Origin: an uncultured Clostridia bacterium
GTDB lineage: Bacteria; Bacillota; Clostridia; Oscillospirales; CAG-272
Assembly: GCA_947630015.1 (NCBI GenBank)
Contig: CANRFY010000005.1
Coordinates: forward strand, 1 to 64,000
DNA length: 64,000 nucleotides
Direction: 5' to 3'
This document shows, piece after piece, positions 1 to 9,062 of the stretch (the stretch's first letter is position 1; every line of letters starts with the position of its first letter). Below the pieces are notes generated by a model, which was given only the letters and a program-made list of their open reading frames with translations, was not told where the DNA came from and did no database searches. Both the position numbers and the translations under genes were made by a program.

Positions 1-2
1 AG

Positions 3-239
3 CTGATCGGCAAGATTGACCGCATCAAAGCAGAGCTTGCCACCGAGCGGCAGACGGCATCCGACGCTGAGAAATGGGTCGCACTGATAAAACAATACTC
101 CCACCCCACAGAGCTGACCGCCGAGCTTCTGAACACTCTGATTGAGAAAATCGTGATTCACGAAGCAACGAAAGACGCAGACGGTATGCGGGAGCAGGAG
201 ATCGAGATTTACTACCGTTTCGTCGGCAAAATCGACTGA
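3..239 (+). CDS. C-terminal fragment of large serine recombinase (DUF4368-like tail); 5' end outside window
   Basis: Open frame from window edge: LIGKIDRIKAELATERQTASDAEKWVALIKQYSHPTELTAELLNTLIEKIVIHEATKDADGMREQEIEIYYRFVGKID*, typical C-terminus of Tn/ICE-type large serine recombinases. Confidence 0.85.
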   Translation: MIGKIDRIKAELATERQTASDAEKWVALIKQYSHPTELTAELLNTLIEKIVIHEATKDADGMREQEIEIYYRFVGKID

Positions 240-291
240 CGAACGGGAAAAAATACGTTTATATCCTTAACTAAGTGAAACGGGCGAGTCG

Positions 292-921
292 ATGCCGGAT
301 ATCCTGCTTTTGCCCGATCTGTGCGACGCGCTCGGGACGAGCCTCGATATGCTTTTGCGCGGGAAGCGATCGGACGATCGCGGAACAGTCGGCGATAAAG
401 TCGGCGACTTTTGCGAATATGCGGTCAAAAACGGACGCGCCGAAGCTGTCAGGCAGGCGATCTCGCGTATGATGAATCGCGACGTCGTCGTTGCGCGGAA
501 CGATCAACTCAGCGTATGCTTTGAAAGCGGCGCCGACATCCTCGTTTCAGACCCGCTCGGCATGGGATTTGTGATGTCGGGGACCGATTTTAAGGATTAT
601 TGTCTCGACATGAGCGGCGAACGGATCAACAGTCTTCTTTCGCTTATTGCGGACGAAAACACGCTCGCGGTCATAAAGGTCATCGCGAAAAAGACAGCGA
701 CGCTCGACGAGATATGCGCTGATGCGGGGATAGAAAAATCTAAGGCTCAAGAAATAGTTTTTGAGCTTTCAAACCATAACGTGACGGCATATGACAAAGA
801 CAAAACCGGCAGGACAGGCTACACTCCCGCATCGGGCATGGTGCCGGTTCTGATGGTACTCGCCGGATGCAGTCTATATGATTTGGAGGGCGTGAGAGGC
901 TCGTCATGGGTAACGGTGTGA
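292..921 (+). pseudogene. Probable truncated XRE-family regulator (HTH lost; keeps GES-MPDI-LLP-LCDALGTSLDMLL tail plus C-terminal domain)
   Basis: Frame upstream of ATG reads LSETGES-MPDILLLPDLCDALGTSLDMLL, matching the end of an HTH_3 domain (SKWE.GES.PDI..LP.LA..L..S.D.LL); in-frame stop at 268-270 just upstream. Confidence 0.6.
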
Positions 922-927
922 GACAAG

Positions 928-961
928 AAAAAACGGCATGACTTCGGTCGTGCCGTTTTTT
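928..961. terminator. Rho-independent (bidirectional) terminator
   Basis: aaaaaacggca-tgacttcggtcg-tgccgttttttg between convergent genes. Confidence 0.8.
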
Positions 962-970
962 GTTTTTATT

Positions 971-1258
971 TCATTTGCCGCAGACGCCGCCGTATTCGCA
1001 TCCGTCGCAGCAGCTGTCCGTTCTGTCGGAGAACAGCTTCCCCGCCTCATACAGCGCGTACAGCCCCGCGTAGGCGTCCTCGACGGCTCCGCCGTCGTAT
1101 TTTGCAAGATCGTACCGCAGCGACGTCGGAAGCTCCTCCGTCAGCGGCGGTTTTACATACGTCAGCATTTTATATTGGAGCGCGGATATGGGCGTGACCT
1201 CGCCGCTGCCCGTATCGCACACAAACCGTTCGCCGTTTTTTCTGAATGTACGCACCAT
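971..1258 (-). CDS. 95-aa protein resembling the N-terminal domain of SCIFF radical-SAM maturase, with Cys-rich C-terminus
   Basis: MVRTFRKNGERFVCDTGSGEVTPISALQYKMLTYVKPPLTEELPTSLRYDLAKYDGGAVEDAYAGLYALYEAGKLFSDRTDSCCDGCEYGGVCGK; follows yajC and a TIGR04086-like gene; start taken at internal ATG of ORF 971..1657. Confidence 0.5.
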   Translation of the reverse strand: MVRTFRKNGERFVCDTGSGEVTPISALQYKMLTYVKPPLTEELPTSLRYDLAKYDGGAVEDAYAGLYALYEAGKLFSDRTDSCCDGCEYGGVCGK

Positions 1259-1272
1259 TTTAACAGTCCCGC

Positions 1273-1713
1273 CTATCTTTTGATTTTTGGTCTTTTCGGC
1301 GCCGCGCCGATCCTTCTGCGTCCCGCGCGCCGAGATACGAGATACGCTCCCAAAAGCGATACGCCTAACGCGGCGGCTCTTACAAGATACGAATACGGCG
1401 GCGGCAGCGCGCCTTCCCCGCCCGACGCCAGCGCCGATACGAATACGATCAGCGCAAATAGCGCGCCGGCCGCGGCTCCGTGTACGAATCCGCCGCCGAT
1501 CTTGGCTCCCGCGATCCCCGCCGTCAAAGACGACAGCGAAAGTATCGCCGCGGACGCGGCAGGCAGACATGAGTTCGGATCGGCGGTCGAATATACGGCC
1601 GCGCCGACCGCGAACAATAAGACGCACGACGCCGCGATCCCCGCGCCGGCGCCCCACAGCGTCGGCAATACTGACGAAATCGAAAATCTTTCCTCGTTAT
1701 CCGAGATATTCAT
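1273..1713 (-). CDS. TIGR04086-like small membrane protein
   Basis: About 145 aa, multiple TM segments, located directly downstream of yajC; start at MNISDNEERF. Confidence 0.6.
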   Translation of the reverse strand: MNISDNEERFSISSVLPTLWGAGAGIAASCVLLFAVGAAVYSTADPNSCLPAASAAILSLSSLTAGIAGAKIGGGFVHGAAAGALFALIVFVSALASGGEGALPPPYSYLVRAAALGVSLLGAYLVSRRAGRRRIGAAPKRPKIKR

Positions 1714-1777
1714 TATCGCACCCCCGATTGATACGTGTTTACATATCAATATTCGGGAAAGGCGCGATTTATGAGCG

Positions 1778-2113
1778 TCAGTCCTCGGCGTCCTCCGCCT
1801 TTACGTCCACATTGCGGACAGCAGTCTTGAGCAGACGTATCTTCGTCTTTTCCTTGCCCGTTTCGATCATGATCGTCTCCTCCTTGATCGAAACGATCTT
1901 GCCGATGATGCCGCCGATCGTAGTGATCTCGTCCCCGACCTGGAGATTATTGCGCATTTCGTTCGTTTCCTTTTCCTGCTTCTTCTGCGGACGGATCATG
2001 AAGAAATAGAACACCACGAGCAGTATCACGAGCATTATGATCGTGTACCATCCGCTGCCTCCGCCGCCGGTTGCCGCAGGCTCCGCATCAAGGAATAAAT
2101 TGTAGATATGCAT
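1778..2113 (-). CDS. yajC: Preprotein translocase subunit YajC
   Basis: Single TM followed by FFMIRPQKKQEKE...LQVGDEITTIGGIIGKI. Confidence 0.95.
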   Translation of the reverse strand: MHIYNLFLDAEPAATGGGGSGWYTIIMLVILLVVFYFFMIRPQKKQEKETNEMRNNLQVGDEITTIGGIIGKIVSIKEETIMIETGKEKTKIRLLKTAVRNVDVKAEDAED

Positions 2114-2228
2114 TTTTGTTTTCCTTACCTTTCACAATTATCTGTCCTCTATTATATACGATAACGCCGCCGTTTTCAATAGGCAGATCAAAAGGGCGAA
2201 AATTTTTTTGCAAATTGCGTATTTGCGC

Positions 2229-2257
2229 TTGACAAGCGCCGATATGCAGTGTAATAT
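2229..2257 (+). promoter_or_regulatory. Sigma-A-type promoter of the GntR/ABC operon
   Basis: TTGACA (2229-2234), 17-nt spacer, TAATAT (2252-2257). Confidence 0.75.
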
Positions 2258-2263
2258 ATAAGT

Positions 2264-2282
2264 GTACTATCACTGATAGTAC
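2264..2282. promoter_or_regulatory. Perfect palindrome, candidate YtrA/GntR operator
   Basis: GTACTATCA-C-TGATAGTAC, 9-bp arms, 6 nt after the -10 box. Confidence 0.75.
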
Positions 2283-2341
2283 ATAAATCGTCGGCCGCGA
2301 TGCGCACGCAGCCGAAATAAAGGCAGGCGATCAGAAAAGCA

Positions 2342-2731
2342 ATGGATTCGATCTATGTTGATTTGAAAAGCAGAAAACCGATATACGAGCAGATCGTTGA
2401 AAACGTCAGCTCGCTCGTTCTGCGCGGCGTTCTGAAGCCGAACGAGAGCATCCCGAGCGTGCGTCAGCTCGCGAGCGATCTCGGCATCAATCCGAATACG
2501 ATTCATAAAGCATACGCGGAGCTTGAACGGCGCGGCATCATTTTTTCCTCGCCCGGGCGCGGCAGCTTCGTATCGGACGATCTGTCGCACGCAGCAGACC
2601 GCAAACGCACAGAGCTGTTGTCGGCGCTCCGCACAGCCGCTCACGAAGCGCGCACATACGGGATCGGCGAGGACGAGGCTCACGCCGTCATAAGCGGCGA
2701 ATATTCAAACGATGAAGAGGGAAAATCATGA
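2342..2731 (+). CDS. GntR family (YtrA-like) transcriptional regulator
   Basis: PIYEQIVENVSSLVLRGVLKPNESIPSVRQLASDLGINPNTIHKAYAELERRGII. Confidence 0.92.
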   Translation: MDSIYVDLKSRKPIYEQIVENVSSLVLRGVLKPNESIPSVRQLASDLGINPNTIHKAYAELERRGIIFSSPGRGSFVSDDLSHAADRKRTELLSALRTAAHEARTYGIGEDEAHAVISGEYSNDEEGKS

Positions 2732-3624
2732 TCGAGATAAATTCCGTAACTAAGACGTTCGACAGCGTAAAGGCGCTCGAGGATGTGACAACGAGCGTCG
2801 GCGACGGCTCCATATTCGGTCTTATCGGCTCAAACGGCAGCGGCAAATCGACGCTTTTGCGCATACTCGCCGGAATCTACCGTCCCGATTCGGGCGGCGT
2901 CGCATACGACGGACGCGGCGTTTATGAGAATTACGCATTGAAGCAGAACATAGTTTATCTGTCCGACGAGCAGTATTTTCTGCCTCACGCCACCCTCTCC
3001 GATATGCGGAAGTTCTATCGCGGGGCGTACCGCACGTTCGACGACTCGCGGTATATGAAGCTGTGCGAGATGTTCGGTCTCGACCGCGACCGCAAGATAA
3101 ACACGTTTTCAAAGGGAATGCAGAAGCAGTCCTCGCTTCTGCTCGGACTGTCCGTTCATCCGCGCTGGCTTCTGTGCGACGAGACCTTCGACGGGATCGA
3201 TCCCGTCATGCGCGTTATCGTGCGCAGGATGATTGCCGAGGACGTCGCCGACAGCGGTATGACGGCGATCGTATCTACGCACAATCTGCGCGAGCTTGAG
3301 GATCTGACCGATCACATCTGTCTTTTGCACCGCGGCCGCATAATCCTCGACCGCGATCTTGACGACTTCAAGGAGACGATACACAAGGTCCAGATCGTTT
3401 TCAGCGGCGATCCCGCCGACGTCACGGATTCGCTCGACATCGTGTCGCATACTGCGCACGGACGGATGCACACGATCGTGTGCCGCGGGCGCGAGGATGA
3501 AATCGACGCGACGCTGAAAAACGTCGATCCCGTTTATTTCGAGCTTATGCCGCTTACGCTCGAGGAAATATTCATTTCGGAAATGGAGGGCTTAGGCTAT
3601 GACGCAAAAGCAATCATTGAGTAA
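2728..3624 (+). CDS. ABC transporter ATP-binding protein
   Basis: Walker A GSNGSGKST; overlaps GntR stop; ABC signature FSKGMQKQ. Confidence 0.92.
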   Translation: MIEINSVTKTFDSVKALEDVTTSVGDGSIFGLIGSNGSGKSTLLRILAGIYRPDSGGVAYDGRGVYENYALKQNIVYLSDEQYFLPHATLSDMRKFYRGAYRTFDDSRYMKLCEMFGLDRDRKINTFSKGMQKQSSLLLGLSVHPRWLLCDETFDGIDPVMRVIVRRMIAEDVADSGMTAIVSTHNLRELEDLTDHICLLHRGRIILDRDLDDFKETIHKVQIVFSGDPADVTDSLDIVSHTAHGRMHTIVCRGREDEIDATLKNVDPVYFELMPLTLEEIFISEMEGLGYDAKAIIE

Positions 3625-5920
3625 AAGCGAGAAAGCGCCGTTCGTCACGCCGTATTTCATGTTCGATACGGCGAGACGCGCGTGGACGCTGTGCGTATTG
3701 TTTTTCGCGGCGTTTCTTCTGTGCTACACGATACCGACCATAATGTTTTTGATGTCGGGAAACAGAGCCGGATATTATGACACGACAGCCGCGCCCGGCT
3801 TCACCGAGGCTGATCGCATCGACGCAATAATGCAGACTGTCGCCAATTTTGCCAAGTCGATATCTTTATCGATGACTGTCGCGTCCATGATATCCGCCGT
3901 CGCCGCCGGCTGCTATTCGTTCATGTTCATGCACAACAAGGTCAGCGCGGGCTTCTATCACAGTCTGCCCGAGCAGAGACGCGGCCATTTCATAACGGCG
4001 CTGTTCACATCCGCCTCGACGTATCTGACCGCCTTATTATCAAATTTCGCCGTTTCCCTGCTGATCTATGCGGCGACGGGATTTATAAACGGCAAGATCG
4101 TCGGCGCGCTGTTTGCCGGCCTCGGATACGCAGTATTCTATTTCTTCGTGATACTGTCGCTTACATTCCTCGCAGGCTCGGTCTCGGGCAATTTCGTGAT
4201 ACAGGCGCTCATGACGGGCTTTTTCCTGTTCGTTCTGCCAGTCGTTCACATCTCGGCGTGCATATGCTATGAGCTGTACGACAGCGGTATGGGGCCTCAC
4301 AATCTGATATTTGACTATAACATCATGCGTCTTCTGACGCCGACTGTGCGCGGCGTCTCGGCGGTACTCGGCGATTCCGACACGGGATGGTACATACTGC
4401 TCGACGTCGTGCTGGCCGCCGCAGCGTTCGCGCTGTCATATCTCGCGTATAAGCGCCGTCCGATCGAGAAATCCGGAACTCCCGTCATATATAACGCGCT
4501 TGGCGCGACGGTAAAATACGTCGTCATGGGATGCTCCGCGATTTTGATGGCGCGCATCTTCTTTGTGATCGTCGATTCCTCCGTATGGCTCATCGTCGGC
4601 TTCGCCGCCGGATACGTGCTGTCGTTCATGGTGTGCAACTCGATATTGAAGCGCTCCGCGAAAGCGATGTTTTCGGGAATGCGCGGATTCGCGGTATTCG
4701 GCGCGTGTCTCATCGTCGTCGCCGTCGCTTTGATCTCGCACGTATTCGGCCTTGGCGACAGGATCGTGCCTATGACAGACGAACTCGTCGTCAGGATCGA
4801 CGACTGCCGCGTCACTGTCAGGGATAAGGACGCCATCAACGCGATACGCGGCGTCATATCCGACTGTTTAGATGACGGCGCGGCGTATTCTCCCATACAT
4901 TACGACTCATATCACAAATTCGCGTCGTCGGCGGCGACCGATATGGGCGTTTCTACGCCCGTTTATACCGAGGAAGATCTTGAATTCGGCGTCGACGAGG
5001 ATTATTTCAGAGAGATCGCCGGCGACGGATGGGGGATTTCGCGTTCGTTCTATCTCGGCGCCGATTTTAAAGCGCCCGCGGGCGTCACGCTCGAGTATTC
5101 ATACGGCAGCATCCGGTACGAATACGCAAAGCGCATCGTCGACATACTGATCGATCTGCCCGATTTCTGGAGCGGATACGACGGGAGCAGCGGCATCCTT
5201 GAGCCTGTCGAGTATGATTCCAGCCGCATCGACGCGGTGCTGTCCGGCGATATGCTCATACCGTCGACATACGCCGGCGATGATCCTTACGGCGTCGTCG
5301 AGCAGCTGTCGGGCAAATACATCCAGGCGCGGATGCAGACAAATCTCGTCTATCCGCCGATCGACGGTCCCGAGTCGTTTCTGCATCCTGCGATCGGCAG
5401 CACAAGTTCGAGAAGAATCGCGGGCAACGGATTCGACGATTATACGATCTCGTCGTATTTCACGTTCGATATGCTGAAGGCAGCCGCCGACTATTCGCTT
5501 TCGACGTCCGCGCCGATCGGATGCTGGATCGAGTCGACGTATGATTGGTACGACGTCAGCTTATACGACGAAGTCGTCCTCGACGCCGAGGCCGTCAAAT
5601 CCATGACGGAGGACGACTATTACAAATCGATCGCCGAGACTATATCGAAAATAGTCGTTTACAGCAGGAAAACTGACAGCTTCACGACGATCGAGGGCGA
5701 TGAGATCGTCGATATGCTCCCGCGTCTCGCCTCTCTCGACCACGGTTCATCGTACTCCTCGCTGTTTACCCCGACCGACGAGAATTACTCCGTCCTCGTC
5801 ATAACGAATACCGCCCTCATCAATCGCGACGCAAACGGCATCACCGTCCTTGACGCAACATACGGATTCGTGACGTGGTTCATCGACGGCGCCGTCCCCG
5901 CCTCGCTCGCGCAGAAATAA
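3599..5920 (+). CDS. ABC transporter permease with large extracytoplasmic domain
   Basis: 773 aa, several TM segments, overlaps upstream ATPase by 26 nt. Confidence 0.75.
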   Translation: MTQKQSLSKSEKAPFVTPYFMFDTARRAWTLCVLFFAAFLLCYTIPTIMFLMSGNRAGYYDTTAAPGFTEADRIDAIMQTVANFAKSISLSMTVASMISAVAAGCYSFMFMHNKVSAGFYHSLPEQRRGHFITALFTSASTYLTALLSNFAVSLLIYAATGFINGKIVGALFAGLGYAVFYFFVILSLTFLAGSVSGNFVIQALMTGFFLFVLPVVHISACICYELYDSGMGPHNLIFDYNIMRLLTPTVRGVSAVLGDSDTGWYILLDVVLAAAAFALSYLAYKRRPIEKSGTPVIYNALGATVKYVVMGCSAILMARIFFVIVDSSVWLIVGFAAGYVLSFMVCNSILKRSAKAMFSGMRGFAVFGACLIVVAVALISHVFGLGDRIVPMTDELVVRIDDCRVTVRDKDAINAIRGVISDCLDDGAAYSPIHYDSYHKFASSAATDMGVSTPVYTEEDLEFGVDEDYFREIAGDGWGISRSFYLGADFKAPAGVTLEYSYGSIRYEYAKRIVDILIDLPDFWSGYDGSSGILEPVEYDSSRIDAVLSGDMLIPSTYAGDDPYGVVEQLSGKYIQARMQTNLVYPPIDGPESFLHPAIGSTSSRRIAGNGFDDYTISSYFTFDMLKAAADYSLSTSAPIGCWIESTYDWYDVSLYDEVVLDAEAVKSMTEDDYYKSIAETISKIVVYSRKTDSFTTIEGDEIVDMLPRLASLDHGSSYSSLFTPTDENYSVLVITNTALINRDANGITVLDATYGFVTWFIDGAVPASLAQK

Positions 5921-5929
5921 GCGATAATT

Positions 5930-6130
5930 ATTCGGGGCGCTGCCCCGAACCCCGCTTAGGGAAACTTTTGAAAAAGTTTCCCTAAGAACCTTTCAAAACC
6001 TTTATTACGGATGGTTTAGGGCGAGTGCGTTCATCTCTGCGATGCGCGTTCGTATGGCGGCGATGCAGCCGCGCGGAGTGCGAACACCGAGGGGACTGGG
6101 CGCTGCCACGCGCCGCGATCGATATAAAAT
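5930..6130 (+). repeat. Dispersed composite element, copy 1 (hairpin plus GGGCGAGTGCGTTC... module)
   Basis: cggggcgctgccccgaaccccg + 32-nt perfect hairpin (5955-5986) + aacctttcaaaacctttattac + gggcgagtgcgttcatctctgcgatgcgcgttcgt; homologous to complement of 59200-59430. Confidence 0.75.
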
Positions 6131-6132
6131 TC

Positions 6133-6168
6133 AACGCCCCGACGAGGCAAATATCTCGTCGGGGCGTT
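6133..6168 (-). terminator. Rho-independent terminator of the GerA/SpoVAF-like gene
   Basis: aacgccccgacgag-gcaaatat-ctcgtcggggcgtt, 14-bp perfect stem. Confidence 0.8.
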
Positions 6169-6176
6169 TGCGCTCT

Positions 6177-7595
6177 TTATGAGCGCTCTCTTTTTTTGAC
6201 GCGCAGAAACAGCTTTGCAAGCGCGCGTCCGTTAAACGGTATCAGCGGATAGAGATAGCTTTTTCCGCATATGCCGCGCGTCGTGACGAGCAGCGCCGTC
6301 ATGATCACAACGCCAGCCGCCATCCCCCATACACCGAACAGCGCGACGAGTATCAAAAGCATCATCCTGAAATATTTGAACGCGTAACCAAGCTCGTAAT
6401 TTGACTGCGTGAAATTCGATATCGCCGTGAATGCCATATAGAATATGACCTCCGGTATGAGCCATCCCGTCTGGACGGCGAAATCGCCGAGCAGCAGTCC
6501 GCCTATTATCGAAAGCGAATTCGACATCGTGGACGGCGTTGTGAGCGATGCGAGCTTCAGCACGTCGAGCGCGAATTCGGTGAGGAACAGCTGAACGATC
6601 ACGGGCAGCTCGCCCGTATCCTCCGGCACGATGAACGACATCCATGACGGAAGCGAATCGCCCATTCTGAAAAGCAGGTACCACACGGGCGTTATAAATA
6701 TCGTCGAGGCGAACACTATCGTCCTCACTATGCGCAGATACGATCCCGTGAACGGCGGGAAATAAAAATCGTTCGTCTCCTGAAAGAAATCAAAAAACGA
6801 CGTCGGCAGCAGCATCGCCTCCGGCGATGTATCGCAAAGGATCGCGACGCCGCCCTCGAGCAGATGCGCCGCCGTCGCGTCCGGCCTCTCCGTCAGGCGC
6901 ACCTTCGGGAACGGATTATACCATCCGCGTCTGAAAAGCGATTCCGTAAGCGACTGATGGCCGAGCGGCAGCGCGTCGACGTCGACGCTCTCGAGCTTCG
7001 ATTTCACCTGCTCCACGAATTTCGCGTCCGCCACGCCGTCTATATACGCGACGACTATATCTGTGCGCGATTTTTTGCCGACGCAGACGTAATGCATCGT
7101 CAGACGCGTATCCCTGATTCGCCGCCTTACGAGCGCCGTATTGAATATGAGCGTTTCGACGAATCCGTCGCGCGCGCCGCGCATAACGCGGTCGTTTTCG
7201 GCGTCCTGCGTATCGCGCGACGGATACGAGCGCAGATCGATCACGGCGGCCTCTCCCGCAAAGCCTTCCGCCGCCATGACGCAGCAGCCGCCGAGGACGC
7301 CGCGTATTATATCGCCGCCGTCGGACGTTATATCGACCTCGACGTCGGGCAGATTGACTGCGGCGAACCGTGCGGCCGCGCCCGTCTTTCCGTCCCCGAA
7401 GCCGTCGAGTCCGACGAGGAACATCAAAAGCTTTTGCAGTTCCCCGCCCTTTATGAATCCGTCGATGTAGTAAAGCACGGCGCGGCTTCCGTTCGCGCTG
7501 ATCTCGCGCTTGATCATATCGAAGTTGTCGTTTACCGCCAGCGTCTCGTCGATCGACGCGACAGTCGCGTTAAAATCGTTTGTTATCTCAAGCAT
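6177..7595 (-). CDS. GerA-family spore germination protein (SpoVAF-like)
   Basis: SRAVLYYIDGFIKGG...; FFDFFQETNDFYFPPFTGSYLRIVR; C-term YLYPLIPFNGRALAKLFLR. Confidence 0.88.
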   Translation of the reverse strand: MLEITNDFNATVASIDETLAVNDNFDMIKREISANGSRAVLYYIDGFIKGGELQKLLMFLVGLDGFGDGKTGAAARFAAVNLPDVEVDITSDGGDIIRGVLGGCCVMAAEGFAGEAAVIDLRSYPSRDTQDAENDRVMRGARDGFVETLIFNTALVRRRIRDTRLTMHYVCVGKKSRTDIVVAYIDGVADAKFVEQVKSKLESVDVDALPLGHQSLTESLFRRGWYNPFPKVRLTERPDATAAHLLEGGVAILCDTSPEAMLLPTSFFDFFQETNDFYFPPFTGSYLRIVRTIVFASTIFITPVWYLLFRMGDSLPSWMSFIVPEDTGELPVIVQLFLTEFALDVLKLASLTTPSTMSNSLSIIGGLLLGDFAVQTGWLIPEVIFYMAFTAISNFTQSNYELGYAFKYFRMMLLILVALFGVWGMAAGVVIMTALLVTTRGICGKSYLYPLIPFNGRALAKLFLRVKKRERS

Positions 7596-7707
7596 AAAAC
7601 TCCGGTGATGCCGGCGTCGCCGGTTTTTTTATATTGTGCGCCGTGCCGCGCGCATTTATGCGCAGACGCGCCGTCATATATTCGGCGGCGGATCATATAT
7701 ATGTACC

Positions 7708-8580
7708 ATGACGACAACGATTTTTAATGACAAAGACGCGCTTTCGGCGCTTCCCTCCACAATCCGCGCCGATGTGATGAAAACGGCCGCCGCCGTCGGC
7801 AGGCGTCCCGACGAGCTTACGGACGTGAGACTGCGCCGCGAGGGAGAATCGTATATAAGCTTCGGGCGCGATTCGTACAAGCTGTTATGCAGAATGACTC
7901 CGAGACGGTTCGACGATATCGTTTTCGCGATGACGAACGGTTCGCTGTACGCTCACGCCGAAACGATACGCGACGGATACATAAACGCCGGAGGCGTAAG
8001 ATGCGGCGTCTGCGGACGCGCGAATCTCGAGGGTGGCAATATACGCGAGATATGCGACGTTTCGTCGCTGTCCTTACGCGTGCGGCGCGATGTCGTCGGC
8101 GCGTCGGAGGTTGTATTTGATATTCTGTCGCGCGGCGGATTCGCAAACGGCGTACTGATCTATTCGCGTCCCGGCGTCGGAAAGACGACGCTGCTTCGCG
8201 ATCTGATCCGCAATCTGTCGGCGGCGGGGCGTCAGTTTGCCGTCGTCGATTGTCGGGGAGAGCTTGGCGACGCCTGCGTCGGCGCATCGGCGGACGTTTT
8301 GAGCGGATATCCGAAATCGGACGGCATCCGCGCGGCCGTCAGATCGCTCTGCCCCGAGCTTATAATCTGCGACGAGCTGTCCGGCTCCGACGACGCCGAC
8401 GCCGCGCTCTTTTCGCGTTCGTGCGGCGTGCCGATCGTGGCGACGGCGCACGCGTCGTCGGTAGAGGAGCTGCGTATGCGTCCCGAATCGGCGGCGCTGT
8501 TTGAAAACCGCGTGTTTTCATATTTCGTCGGACTTCACCGCGACAAAGACGGCGTGCGTCAGATCGTAACGGAACCGTGA
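7708..8580 (+). CDS. spoIIIAA: Stage III sporulation protein AA
   Basis: AAA ATPase with P-loop YSRPGVGKTTLLRDL; first of eight spoIIIA genes; likely start MTTTIFNDKD at 7708. Confidence 0.93.
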   Translation: MTTTIFNDKDALSALPSTIRADVMKTAAAVGRRPDELTDVRLRREGESYISFGRDSYKLLCRMTPRRFDDIVFAMTNGSLYAHAETIRDGYINAGGVRCGVCGRANLEGGNIREICDVSSLSLRVRRDVVGASEVVFDILSRGGFANGVLIYSRPGVGKTTLLRDLIRNLSAAGRQFAVVDCRGELGDACVGASADVLSGYPKSDGIRAAVRSLCPELIICDELSGSDDADAALFSRSCGVPIVATAHASSVEELRMRPESAALFENRVFSYFVGLHRDKDGVRQIVTEP

Positions 8581-9062
8581 ATCTGCCGCTCATTTATAAA
8601 GCCGCGGGCGCCGTATGCGTCGCCGCGTCGTGTCTTTTCATCTCCGGCGGATACGCGCGATCGGCGCGGCTCGCGCTCGACGCCGCGCTCGACGCTTTGG
8701 CGTTCGTGCGTCACGCCGCCGACTGCATCCGATACAGGGCCGACGAGGTAGACGTGATCGTTTCATCTTATGAAAGCAATTTCTCATCTTTTCGCGCCGC
8801 GTGGCGGCACGCGGCCGAAACGACGCTTTGCGGCTCGATATCCCTGTTCCCCTATGACGAGCGCACGGCGGCCGTCATGACCGAGTTCTGCCGCGAACTC
8901 GGACGCGGCTACCGCGAGCCTCAGCTCGAGCTGTGCCGGAGGACGGAGGACGCGCTGTCGTCTCACGCGGAATCGCTTTCTTCGTCGTTATCGGACAGGC
9001 TTCGCGTGGCGCGCGCCGTATGTGTTTTCGCCTGCGCGTCGTTTCTGATACTTTTCATTTAA
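8577..9062 (+). CDS. spoIIIAB: Stage III sporulation protein AB
   Basis: 161 aa, GTG start overlapping spoIIIAA stop; order conserved. Confidence 0.88.
   Translation: MNLPLIYKAAGAVCVAASCLFISGGYARSARLALDAALDALAFVRHAADCIRYRADEVDVIVSSYESNFSSFRAAWRHAAETTLCGSISLFPYDERTAAVMTEFCRELGRGYREPQLELCRRTEDALSSHAESLSSSLSDRLRVARAVCVFACASFLILFI

Noticed and set aside
7681-7705. Sigma-E promoter (CATATATA) directly before spoIIIAA
   Set aside because: The candidate -35 has poor spacing and the -10 is too close to the ATG; not supportable by eye.
6864-7727. 287-aa plus-strand ORF
   Set aside because: Antisense shadow of the GerA/SpoVAF-like gene; Arg-rich, no recognisable domain.
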